A stretch of DNA of 45,022 nt from Desemzia sp045528445 (lineage in GTDB: Bacteria; Bacillota; Bacilli; Lactobacillales; Carnobacteriaceae). The stretch covers positions 1 to 45,022 of the forward strand of contig NZ_JBGQQU010000031.1 of the NCBI RefSeq assembly GCF_045528445.1. The letters are read 5' to 3'. The first letter of the stretch is position 1. Every line of letters starts with the position of its first letter. A program made the translations under genes and the position numbers. This document shows positions 23,850 to 31,791 of this stretch, one piece after another. The notes under the pieces are model-generated. The model saw only the letters and a list, made by a program, of their open reading frames with translations, was not told the DNA's origin and did no database searches.

Positions 23850-23884
23850 AAAAAGAAGCCAAAGAAAAAAATCGGCTTCTTTTT
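23850..23884. terminator. Two-way terminator between pfkB fragment and micropeptide
   Basis: AAAAAGAAGCC and GGCTTCTTTTT form an 11-bp stem with A and T runs on both sides, so it can stop transcription from either direction. Confidence 0.8.
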
Positions 23885-23899
23885 ATGTATGCCAATTGT

Positions 23900-24001
23900 C
23901 TAAAAAAACAGGAATATAATCAACAAACCGATAACCATCCATAAAACAAATGAGATCAAGCAGCCATTTCTAAATCCAATCACTACTCTTCTTTTTTCCA
24001 T
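23900..24001 (-). CDS. 33-residue membrane micropeptide (copy B)
   Basis: This is the paralogue of the gene at 17908-18009, again exactly 34 codons with stop, ATG at 24001 and AAAGGAG 5 bases upstream. It shares MEKRR and IGFRNGCLIS with copy A and differs mainly by conservative changes in the membrane span (VLWMVIGLLIIFLFF). It is likely a single-span membrane peptide with the basic N-terminus inside. It faces the two-way terminator. The family is not recognised. Confidence 0.72.
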   Translation of the reverse strand: MEKRRVVIGFRNGCLISFVLWMVIGLLIIFLFF

Positions 24002-24426
24002 GGCGTCTCCTTTATAAGTCCGGCGTTTTTTGGCTTTGCACATTAAATAACGAAAACAGTCCTTTGGTTTGTTTCATGACTTTTTGCAGTAGTATTTTAT
24101 AGGAGTGTTTGAAGTTGGGTTGATAGCTTTTGGTGTAATCGAGGATTTTAGATAATTTTTGAACTTTCATTATATAAGAGATTTATTCCAGGTTTAAGCG
24201 AAGTATTCAAGAGTACTTTGATTTCTCACTTAAATTTTGTGTAGGTTTTGAATATTCCACTCCTTTCTACTCTATAAATTATTGATAATCAATATAATAA
24301 TCTTTGCCGCTAGAAATGTTAGCAAATAAAGGCTAAAAAGACGTCAGAACTTTTAACAAAAGGTCCAGACGTCTTTTTCAATTGAATCATAAATAAACTA
24401 AACCAAAATATTTATATACAAAGCAA
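24002..24426. other. Intergenic stretch with one terminator
   Basis: No gene is seen. The first 170 bases resemble the stretch upstream of micropeptide copy A in part (shared 'gtgtttgaag' and 'ttgatag' words), so the duplicated block extends here. A strong hairpin, AAAAAGACGTC (24335-24345) with GACGTCTTTTT (24368-24378), has T runs both ways and terminates the minus-strand lipoprotein operon. Confidence 0.75.
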
Positions 24427-25039
24427 TCATGTACTATATTTATCAAACGCTACCTTATCATAAAGCAACCCTAAACTATATGGTTTACCTTCTCCCCATC
24501 CGCTTTCTTTAATTGTTATATGCACTCCTAGTCCTACGTCATCTTTATATTCTGTAGAATAAACATCCCCAAAAAGAGGCTCGTTCAAGTCTCCTTCAAA
24601 AGATAATGCTTCTTCTATAACCGGATCTTCTGGAAAATCGGCTATTTTTAAAATGTCTCGAATCTCTTCTTCCTCCACATCAAAAAAAGTGATTTTTTGG
24701 ACTGTATCACTCGCAACATCAGCCGTTACTGTAAAGATTTCAGGATACATGTAATGCCTTTCTTGCTCTTCCTCAAACTCATCAATATATAATTCCATTT
24801 GCAAACCGAAATAATCTCTGAAAAATTCTGCCATTTCTTTCCCACTTTCAAGATTATAGACAATAGACAGCTTTATTTTCATTGACTGGTTCGCTCTCAG
24901 AGGATTCTTCTGCTGATTCTGAAGAAACAACCGTGCTGCTTTCTTGGTCGACAAGATTTTTTTCACTGGTTTCACTAGAGCAGCCAACTAAAAACAAAGC
25001 TATTACGATAGCACCCAAGTACTTTTTAATAAAAATCAC
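24427..25039 (-). pseudogene. Lipoprotein gene broken by a 7-bp duplication
   Basis: The 5' part encodes a lipoprotein signal (IVIALFLVGCSS, lipobox LVGC) and a Ser/Glu-rich linker, starting at GTG 25039 with AGGAG 8 bases upstream. After about 60 codons it runs into a stop (NENKAVYCL). The 3' part continues in the next frame (NLESGKEMAEFFRDYFG to the end near FDKYST). At the junction the 7-mer ATAGACA is present twice in tandem (24856-24862 and 24863-24869). Removing one copy restores a single frame of about 202 residues (NENKAVYNLESGKE). The function of the intact protein is unknown. It is co-transcribed with the SGNH gene, 3 bases after it. Confidence 0.85.
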
Positions 25040-25042
25040 TCC

Positions 25043-25765
25043 TTATTCTCCTACATATCCTTCAATCTCGTTCAACCAAATCTCATATCCTTCTTTGTTC
25101 AAATGCAACCCATCAACGGAATACTCTTCCGCCAATTCATTTCCAAATTGATCTGGGCTATTTAAAATGGTTACTCCGTCCAATTGGGAAATTTTCGTAT
25201 TCAGTTTAGATACAGACTCATTTATAGGTCTGCTACGTTTAAAAAAATTATTCTCGTATAAATCGCCGGCTACTGGGAATACACTCTGAACATAAATTTC
25301 TACTTCAGGATTGTCTTTCTTTAAAGCCTCCACAATCTTGATATAATTTTGTTCAATCGTTTCCACAGGAACACCTTGTTGGATATCATTAATCCCGATT
25401 AAAAGAAATACTTTTTTAGGATTCAGCTCGGCCACTTGTCCAATCCGGTCCAGCATTCCTTCAGAAGTGTCTCCACTAATACCTCTATTTGCGACAGATA
25501 AACCTTCAAAATACTCTCCCCATTCAAAATAATCGGTGTGACTGTCCCCTGCAAATACAATCTTTTTAGAGGATTCGTTAACAAGTTCAAAATTTTCTTG
25601 TTTGGTTTCTACCATCGGATCTATTAAGGGTTGATCAGCAAAAACCTTCGAAAACCCATTTTCAAAATAAACCCATCCACCTTGTACAATAAAAAACACT
25701 ATTCCCAGCACAATAATGACTAGATTAAAAAATATAGAAACTCTAAAAATATTCTTCTTTGACAC
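25043..25765 (-). CDS. SGNH-family lipase/esterase (copy B)
   Basis: This 240-residue paralogue of the 19.7 kb gene is about three quarters identical to it. It has one N-terminal membrane span and a complete set of SGNH blocks: AGDSHTDYFEW with the nucleophile Ser, NRGISGDT, LIGIND and VDGLHLN. It should be an active extracytoplasmic esterase of unknown substrate. GTG at 25765 follows GGAGG by 8 bases. The sequence upstream of both copies is also conserved for about 70 bases, including promoter and leader, so the two arose by duplication of a whole transcription unit. Confidence 0.88.
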   Translation of the reverse strand: MSKKNIFRVSIFFNLVIIVLGIVFFIVQGGWVYFENGFSKVFADQPLIDPMVETKQENFELVNESSKKIVFAGDSHTDYFEWGEYFEGLSVANRGISGDTSEGMLDRIGQVAELNPKKVFLLIGINDIQQGVPVETIEQNYIKIVEALKKDNPEVEIYVQSVFPVAGDLYENNFFKRSRPINESVSKLNTKISQLDGVTILNSPDQFGNELAEEYSVDGLHLNKEGYEIWLNEIEGYVGE

Positions 25766-25907
25766 ACTAATATCCTCCAATTTCACTATCTTCCTCTATC
25801 ATATTAACCTAGTAAATTTAATCCAGCTAGGATTTAGCTTGAACTGCGCTTACTATTAAACAAAAAAAGACCATTTCAACAATTTGCGATCACCATTCGA
25901 TGGTTTC

Positions 25908-26498
25908 TTACAAATTAAAAAAATAGTACAATCCCAACAAGTAACCCCAATACTTCCAAAACTCCGATTTAGCAGCTTCTTTTATTCCAGTCCCTGCTTC
26001 GTACCATGGAACGAACTCGCCATCAACCAAATGATACGCTGCCACATATGTCAAATCAAAGTCATATTCACGATTGATGCGCTCGTAAATCATTTTGGTT
26101 CGCAGCATATGATAATCTGAAGACACAATAATGGCCGATCCAAAACCTTCTTCATTCATCATTTCTAATGTGGTTACAGCATTTTCATAGGTACTGGTAG
26201 CTTCAGTCTCAGGAATGATTTGTTCCGGCTCAACACCAAACTCCTTATACCCCTCTATATTTGTTTCCGTTATAGGCGAAACTATTATTTTGCCCGAATG
26301 ACTATAGCCTTCATTCAATAACTCTGCGGCTTTACTAGCTCTCACAAATTCTTCCCCTTCAGGCACAATAACCACATCTGACTGAACAGGTTCCTCATCA
26401 ACAATGAGATTATTTAAAATAATCGGATAACTAACACCAAAGATTAAGCATATGAATAGAACAACACCTATAGAAATAACGATTCTTCTTTTTATCAT
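25908..26498 (-). CDS. YdcF-family membrane protein
   Basis: This 196-residue protein has one N-terminal membrane span (IVISIGVVLFICLIFGVSY) and an extracytoplasmic YdcF/DUF218 domain with the stretches VIVPEGEEFVRASKAAELLNEG, ETEATSTYENAVTTLEMM and IIVSSDYHMLRT. The biochemical role of this family is unsettled; links to cell-envelope metabolism have been proposed. I chose the ATG at 26498 because GAGGAG lies 6 bases upstream. It stands alone between the SGNH unit and mazEF. Confidence 0.82.
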   Translation of the reverse strand: MIKRRIVISIGVVLFICLIFGVSYPIILNNLIVDEEPVQSDVVIVPEGEEFVRASKAAELLNEGYSHSGKIIVSPITETNIEGYKEFGVEPEQIIPETEATSTYENAVTTLEMMNEEGFGSAIIVSSDYHMLRTKMIYERINREYDFDLTYVAAYHLVDGEFVPWYEAGTGIKEAAKSEFWKYWGYLLGLYYFFNL

Positions 26499-26545
26499 TC
26501 CGTTCTCCTCAAATAGATATCCTAAGTTGAAGCTTATGTTAAACA

Positions 26546-26580
26546 AAAGGATCAAATCAATCAACTGATTTAATCCTTTA
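26546..26580 (-). terminator. Terminator of mazEF
   Basis: AAAGGAT-AAATCA and TGATTT-ATCCTTT pair with one mismatch around a 6-base loop, followed on the minus strand by TTTGTTT. It lies about 50 bases past the mazF stop codon. Confidence 0.65.
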
Positions 26581-26631
26581 TTGTCGCAAATCAGGACTAT
26601 AGTTATCATACACGAATAGAATTACTGATTT

Positions 26632-26976
26632 CTAATACAATAATTTAATCTTTGCAGAACATTCTTCAATTAATTCCTTTGGAGCTTTTTCCACAAAGCT
26701 AAAGCCTCTTATTTCTAGATCAACCATGCGGTGATGCTCCAATAAAATTTGTCCTTTAGTAATCAAATCTTTAGGCAAAGGAATATGAAGAGGAAATTTT
26801 TTTACTTTAGTGGTTATAGGTGCTACACCGTACATATAATTTAAATAACTCGACTTTTTTGTCAGCACAATACAAGGACGCTCTCCTCTTTGTTCATGCC
26901 CTTTTGTTGGATTAAGACTAACAAAAATGATGTCTCCTTGTTCCAGCTCTTGATAACTTATATCCTTCTTTCCCAA
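26632..26976 (-). CDS. mazF: MazF/PemK-type endoribonuclease toxin
   Basis: This 114-residue protein has the MazF/PemK fold: QGDIIFVSLNPTKGHEQRGERPCIVLT near the N-terminus (loop residues and the conserved Arg), APITTKVKKFPLHIPL and GQILLEHHRMVDLEIR. Such toxins cut mRNA at short sequences and arrest growth. It starts at TTG directly after the TAG of mazE, with GGGAG inside the end of mazE, so its translation depends on the antitoxin gene. The length and motifs are those of an active toxin. Confidence 0.9.
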   Translation of the reverse strand: MGKKDISYQELEQGDIIFVSLNPTKGHEQRGERPCIVLTKKSSYLNYMYGVAPITTKVKKFPLHIPLPKDLITKGQILLEHHRMVDLEIRGFSFVEKAPKELIEECSAKIKLLY

Positions 26977-27237
26977 CTAAAGTAACTCCCTTCCTACAGA
27001 TTCTCCCCACTCAAATTTATCTTCAGAACCCAATGGCTTACCATCATAATCAGCAAACAGTTCTTCAAGAGTATCAGGATACTTCTTTTTAGGAGTTAAA
27101 ATAATCTTCCCTTTATCTACTATCATAGTAAAAACAACTTCTTCTTCATCGTAACCTAGTTCTTTTAACTCTTCTTTTCCTATTCTGATTCCTTGCGAAT
27201 TCCCCCATTTTTTAAGCTTCGTTTCTTTTACGAACAT
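26977..27237 (-). CDS. mazE: MazE/AbrB-type antitoxin
   Basis: This 86-residue protein has an AbrB/MazE DNA-binding fold (ETKLKKWGNSQGIRIGKEELKEL) followed by an acidic tail (DTLEELFADYDGKPLGSEDKFEWGE) that should wrap around and block MazF. I chose the ATG at 27237 with AAGGGG 7 bases upstream; codons before it overlap the promoter. It stops right at the TTG of mazF. The promoter carries a 22-bp near-perfect palindrome, the likely site of autorepression. Confidence 0.9.
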   Translation of the reverse strand: MFVKETKLKKWGNSQGIRIGKEELKELGYDEEEVVFTMIVDKGKIILTPKKKYPDTLEELFADYDGKPLGSEDKFEWGESVGRELL

Positions 27238-27267
27238 ACCTACACCCCTTTCGTCTCTTTTCATCCT

Positions 27268-27297
27268 AAGTATATACTTGTATATACTTAACGTCAA
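27268..27297 (-). promoter_or_regulatory. mazEF promoter and operator palindrome
   Basis: On the minus strand -35 TTGACG (27292-27297) and -10 TATACT (27269-27274) are 17 bp apart. A 22-bp palindrome, two arms of AAGTATATAC around a 2-bp centre (27268-27289), covers the spacer and the -10. This is the design expected for repression by MazE or MazEF. Confidence 0.8.
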
Positions 27298-27390
27298 TTT
27301 TTTCATTTTTCCTTACTAAATCGACTGACAATAGTCTCAACTAATTATAATGAAATAGTAAATGAAAATATTCTCTAAATAAAAGCAATC

Positions 27391-27431
27391 AAAAACAGTA
27401 CAAGCAAATCAACTTCACTCATACTGTTTTT
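27391..27431. terminator. Two-way terminator after the SF1 helicase
   Basis: AAAAACAGTA (27391-27400) and TACTGTTTTT (27422-27431) form a 10-bp stem. It lies just past the helicase stop codon and before the mazEF promoter. Confidence 0.7.
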
Positions 27432-27437
27432 TGACCA

Positions 27438-30341
27438 CTATTTATCTAAAAACTCCACAAAAGTCTTATAATAATTTTTCTCTTTAAACCGATCACGATC
27501 ACCGATGATAAAAAATTCTTTCTTTGCTCGCGTAACTGCAACATTTAAAAGATTAGGTGCCTGACAAGACCAATCTGCAGCTGCATCTGTAGTTTCATCT
27601 GTCCCACAAATGAAGTACACACTATCAGCTTCTTTACCTTGGAAAGTATGCACAGTTCCAATTGAACTACTGCACCAATTTTTCAATTCCTGATGACTGA
27701 TGTTTACGAAGTCTTCTTGATGCCGAAGTAAATATTTTTTGGTTTCCGCCACCACTGCTTTAAACGGTGAGATCACATAAATATCTTTCAACTCTTTTCG
27801 GTCTTTTAATTTTTCTAACAATTCTCTTGCATGCTCTTCTACATATTGCTTTTCAGTCGCGGTCCCTTCGACATCAATCCATCCTAAGATACCTTTATCT
27901 TTTTCCTCTTCTTTTGCTCCTTGGACCATTTTATTGTCATAAGAAATTTCATTTGAGACATGGAACAGTGGATTTAAGCTGCGACGGTGTACCCATAGCG
28001 GGATTCCGATCCGTTCCCCACTAGACTGCAGCATCCCATACGAATTCGCTAAATCTGCTAGTCCTTGTACAGAAGCTGCTTTTCCAATATAAGAAGAAGC
28101 TAGCTGGTAGCTGTCCCTTACTGTTTTTAAAATGGAATCTTCTAATGTCACTACTGGTTCGATTTGTGCTGGGTCTCCAACAGCAACCACATGTTTTGCT
28201 CGCCAAATTCCACCTGCAGCAGCTTGAGGGACTGCTTGCCCTGCTTCATCAATGAACAGCCAATCAATAGAGCCTACTCCCAATCCTTTATACATATTTC
28301 CCAAAGCTGCAAACGTAGTACTGACTACTGGAATGAGCAAATGAAAGATATCCCAAGACTCTTTTAATAGTTCCCGATTTTCCTGGTTGTTTATATCTAG
28401 TTGCTGCTTTTTACTGATCACGTTGAAAGCAGACCAAAACTTACCAGAATTGGCTACATTAAACAGTTTATGTATCTCTAATGCTTGGATAAAGTATTTC
28501 CCACGTAAATAATTGAGTCTGCGCGTTACCCAGGGGATAGATAATTGTCGTTTATCATAATTTTCTTCTTGCCACATCTCTTCATCAAATATTTTATAAG
28601 AATCCTCTTTAAAATGTTCTTCTAGTTCCGTTAGTTTTCGTTGATCAGACTCTAACTGTTGCTGTAAGTCTTCTAACTTTTGAAGAGCTTTTTCTTTATC
28701 GTATTTTTCTTGATTTAAGTGCAATAGCTTTTCATTGATTTTCTCAACTGCTGAATTTTTCTTACCTAGCAAGCGTTGAAGCCACCACGGTTTAGGCAAC
28801 AGTTCTTTTTGTTCCTTATTGAACTGAATATCTTTATCGATTTGTTGTATACCCAATTGTATCTTATCTAGATCAGCTATTTTTCTTTTAAGGTGTGTGA
28901 TTCTTTTCATAGCTGATGCATGTTTTCTGATGGTCTCTTTTTCTTGTGCAATTTCTTGTTTCGCTTTTTCAAATGCCTGTATCGAAGTATTCCAATCAGC
29001 TAATTCAAAAGTCTCTTCTTTCAGTTTATTGTATAAACTAGGTAAGATACTTCCATCCTCCAGCTTTTTCTCTGATAATAAAGTAGAAAAGACATTATTC
29101 ATGTTTCTTCGTTTTCCCATCGGTACTGAAAATAGTCCCCAATGATTAGCGAATTTATCTATTGGTACTTGATCATTATCTGGATCAAATATGTGTTGAA
29201 CGTATTCTGGGAACAAATCTACTTGTTTGATCAATTCAGAAAAAGGCACGTCATTTTCAGAGAACGCATCATTTTTATGGATGATTTCCGTGCTTTTAGG
29301 CAGATCTTTTGAGATATTTTCTACTGCTCCATTATTCGATGAAGCTACCACCATCCCATAACCTCGGATGCTTGAATCTATCTTATACCGATTCGCTTTA
29401 AAGCCATTGATATCTACTTTTCCAATACTTTTAAATGCATCAGCCGGTTTCTTAAATACAGCCATTTTTTCAGCTCGTTCAATGATCAGATTTGCAAAAA
29501 TATCTTTTAATAAGGTCGTTTTCCCTGTGCCAGGCGGACCATTGACAGAATAGATATCCCTTTTTTCATTCAATACCAAATTAACCGCTACTTGCTGCAT
29601 CAAAGACAATTTGTAGTTATTATTGGACGGCCATCTCCCATTCGGCAAATGGTCTAGCGTAAGGATTTCATCGATCAATTCCTGATTTTCATTGATATCG
29701 AGGTAGTTATCACTGCCCTTTAAATACAGGTCTAAAGTTGGCGAAGGACTATCGTTAGCTAACATAAATTCCAAATCCGAAATGAACAGGCTATTTACTT
29801 CGCTGGGTTCATCAGATTGATTTTGAAGCGTATAAATATATGGATCAACAATTGAATCAATACCAAAATAGGCTACTAGATGTTTTTCTACTTGCTTCAA
29901 GGTAGCATAAGAAACACCTTCTTCAAGAATCACTGCAATTTCTTTGTTCAAATTTTCTGTTTCGACTTGCATCGCAGAGACCAGCTTGTCTAAATTGGAA
30001 GAGCCTTTCACAATAAATTTCACGAAAAACTGCATCTGTGGAATAAATAGGCTATCTTGGATGTATTTCCCATTCTCATCTATTTGGATTGAAGCTGCAT
30101 AGTTTAATGTATAATCTTCATTGATGATTTCACTGTTATCCTTTAAATACTTTCTCACCAGCTCATTCATTTTGAATAGGTGGTATGTCCCTAAATAGAC
30201 ATAACTTTTATTCCCTGCTTCAGTTACTATTACCTCATCTTTTAACAACCGTTTCTGATCGTCTTTATCAGGCAATTGCCCCGTACTTAAATACTCTATA
30301 AGTATCCAGCTCTCAATGATTTTTCTTATTTGATGATTCAT
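27438..30341 (-). CDS. Superfamily 1 helicase (UPF1/DNA2-like AAA_11/AAA_12)
   Basis: This 967-residue protein has Walker A NGPPGTGKTTLLKD near 267, a long coiled-coil-rich insert of about 150 residues (roughly 450-600, many K, E, Q and L), motif II FIDEAGQAVPQ near 698, motif III VAVGDPAQIEP, and motifs V-VI GTVHTFQGKEAD and NVAVTRAKKEFF near 937. That is the UPF1-like SF1B arrangement with the insert inside the first RecA lobe. No nuclease motif is evident. The N-terminal 250 residues are unassigned. Stand-alone proteins of this kind often occur in phage-defence and mobile regions; here its neighbours are mazEF, a DUF2188 gene and an ATPase pair. Start: ATG behind AGAGGAG. Confidence 0.85.
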   Translation of the reverse strand: MNHQIRKIIESWILIEYLSTGQLPDKDDQKRLLKDEVIVTEAGNKSYVYLGTYHLFKMNELVRKYLKDNSEIINEDYTLNYAASIQIDENGKYIQDSLFIPQMQFFVKFIVKGSSNLDKLVSAMQVETENLNKEIAVILEEGVSYATLKQVEKHLVAYFGIDSIVDPYIYTLQNQSDEPSEVNSLFISDLEFMLANDSPSPTLDLYLKGSDNYLDINENQELIDEILTLDHLPNGRWPSNNNYKLSLMQQVAVNLVLNEKRDIYSVNGPPGTGKTTLLKDIFANLIIERAEKMAVFKKPADAFKSIGKVDINGFKANRYKIDSSIRGYGMVVASSNNGAVENISKDLPKSTEIIHKNDAFSENDVPFSELIKQVDLFPEYVQHIFDPDNDQVPIDKFANHWGLFSVPMGKRRNMNNVFSTLLSEKKLEDGSILPSLYNKLKEETFELADWNTSIQAFEKAKQEIAQEKETIRKHASAMKRITHLKRKIADLDKIQLGIQQIDKDIQFNKEQKELLPKPWWLQRLLGKKNSAVEKINEKLLHLNQEKYDKEKALQKLEDLQQQLESDQRKLTELEEHFKEDSYKIFDEEMWQEENYDKRQLSIPWVTRRLNYLRGKYFIQALEIHKLFNVANSGKFWSAFNVISKKQQLDINNQENRELLKESWDIFHLLIPVVSTTFAALGNMYKGLGVGSIDWLFIDEAGQAVPQAAAGGIWRAKHVVAVGDPAQIEPVVTLEDSILKTVRDSYQLASSYIGKAASVQGLADLANSYGMLQSSGERIGIPLWVHRRSLNPLFHVSNEISYDNKMVQGAKEEEKDKGILGWIDVEGTATEKQYVEEHARELLEKLKDRKELKDIYVISPFKAVVAETKKYLLRHQEDFVNISHQELKNWCSSSIGTVHTFQGKEADSVYFICGTDETTDAAADWSCQAPNLLNVAVTRAKKEFFIIGDRDRFKEKNYYKTFVEFLDK

Positions 30342-30618
30342 TTGTTCTCCTCTTTTATTGAATGTAGTTGTGTAGTTACTTTTTTATGTGCTATATGCAA
30401 GATAAGTTTAACATATAAATTTTATATGCTTAGAGCTCAAATTTTTTTATTGATTCAAAAATTAATCATAAGTTTTCGAAAATTCCAATTAAAGTTTCAA
30501 TAAAATTTCTTCAACAGGCAAAGTTATGGCTATTGAATCATTATTAGACAACAACTAAACTATAGAATACATTATTTCATTTATAAGAAGAAAAAGTTGA
30601 TAAGGACTGTATCAAAAA

Positions 30619-30647
30619 AGATATGAGTAATTTTCTACTCATATCTT
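30619..30647 (-). terminator. Terminator of the DUF2188 gene
   Basis: A perfect 12-bp stem, AAGATATGAGTA with TACTCATATCTT around a 5-base loop, is followed on the minus strand by TTTTTTGA. Confidence 0.82.
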
Positions 30648-30669
30648 CTTAATTTAATTAATATCTGTT

Positions 30670-30903
30670 TTAGCCTTGAGGTGGAAAAGGATCGTTTCCA
30701 CCATGTGAGTCTTTTCGCTGAATCTTTCCATCTTTCCCATGAATTACTAACTCAGTTCCTTGATTAACACTAATTTTTCTAGCAATTTTTTCTGCCTCTA
30801 CTTTTGTATTAGCATGGTTACTACTCCTCTGACCGCCACCCCTCTTGACATCCCATCCGCCATTATGGTTAGGTACTACATGATGTGTATCTTGATTAAC
30901 CAT
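30670..30903 (-). CDS. DUF2188 family protein
   Basis: This 77-residue protein matches the DUF2188 pattern: HHVVPNHNGGWDVKRGGGQRSS, then an EAEKIARKIS helix, ELVIHGKDGKIQRKDSHG and the terminal GNDPFPPQG. Members are small, widespread and of unknown function, often near mobile or defence genes. It is expressed alone, with its own terminator. The high His and Gly content at the ends is normal for the family. Confidence 0.88.
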   Translation of the reverse strand: MVNQDTHHVVPNHNGGWDVKRGGGQRSSNHANTKVEAEKIARKISVNQGTELVIHGKDGKIQRKDSHGGNDPFPPQG

Positions 30904-31263
30904 TTTTCCACTCTCCTATCTTACTAACTATTTATGCATCTAAAGCCAATTTCAACTACCTTTTCTTTATAGAAAAGGGTAAAGCCTTATTAGATTTATT
31001 CATTTTAGGATAATCTCCTACTGAATATTGATTTCATATATCTCATTAACAGTTTTAGTTTTTAATGAGATATATGAAATCAAACGCGCTTAGAACTTGA
31101 CTCTAATTTTCGAGTGCATTTATAATTCGACTTTTTCCAAACCAATAAAAACTGGCTGTAAAAAAAGTAGAAATACAAAACAATTTTGAACCTTTCAAAA
31201 AAACTCAAATTGTTCAGGTATAACTATACTTATTGTTTTTTTTAGATTAGCCAATTAACCTAT
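30904..31263. repeat. Intergenic stretch with a 22-bp perfect inverted repeat
   Basis: No gene is seen. Its one notable feature is a perfect inverted repeat with 22-base arms (31028-31049 and 31062-31083, starting TTGATTTCATATATC) around a 12-base loop. There is no T run on either strand, so a plain terminator is unlikely. It separates the DUF2188 gene from the AT-rich ATPase pair and could mark the edge of an inserted segment. Confidence 0.8.
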
Positions 31264-31791
31264 CTATCTTAATAGAGTTATAAAATCTTTTTCTCCTGGT
31301 TTTAAATCAATTTTAGAATGATATTCATTTAAACAATTTATTAGGTACTCAACATTTGAAAAGTGTTGCCGTACAAATTTTTCAGTTTTTACATTTTTGA
31401 TATTTAGTACTTGTGTACAATAGTCACTAGGTTTCTGATGTCCTCTACTCGACTGCCTTTTATACCTGTCATATTCTCCCATTCCAATGATAACAAGAAT
31501 TTCAATTTCTGGTCTCGTAATAATAGATACAATTTCACTTATTTGTTTTTCAAACGGAGCAGCTATTTTAAATCCTTCACTTTTTTTATCTATAACACGA
31601 ATGATCTTTATTTTTTTTTCGTAATCTTGATTTAAATATTTAGTTTGAAATTGTTTAGGCTTTATTCTCTTAATTAATTCTTCATTCAATAAATCTTCTG
31701 TGTTAAAAATTAGTTTATTTGCGTTTAGTAAAGTTTCAATTATTACTTTTTCCGCTGTTCCTTCATATATACAAGCAATAATCTCTTCCAT
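31264..31791 (-). CDS. Partner protein of the AAA ATPase, possible Toprim-like
   Basis: This 175-residue protein is unassigned. It begins EEIIACIYEGTAEKVIIETLL, which looks like the first strand and E-G motif of Toprim-type nucleases (as in RloB or AriB), and later has EILVIIGMGEYDRYKRQ, but a clear DxD motif is missing, so the assignment is weak. Its ATG overlaps the stop of the ATPase gene (TAATG), which shows tight coupling and suggests a two-protein complex. ATPase plus small Toprim-like partner is the layout of several phage-defence systems (AbiL/RloAB, PARIS). The base composition is very AT-rich compared with the rest of the window. Confidence 0.7.
   Translation of the reverse strand: MEEIIACIYEGTAEKVIIETLLNANKLIFNTEDLLNEELIKRIKPKQFQTKYLNQDYEKKIKIIRVIDKKSEGFKIAAPFEKQISEIVSIITRPEIEILVIIGMGEYDRYKRQSSRGHQKPSDYCTQVLNIKNVKTEKFVRQHFSNVEYLINCLNEYHSKIDLKPGEKDFITLLR

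Noticed and set aside
27968..28206. Short frames inside the helicase gene on both strands
   Set aside because: They are shadows of the continuous 967-residue helicase frame, which carries all helicase motifs.
31411..31635. Plus-strand frame inside the partner gene of the ATPase
   Set aside because: It is a shadow of the minus-strand gene in AT-rich DNA without a ribosome site.
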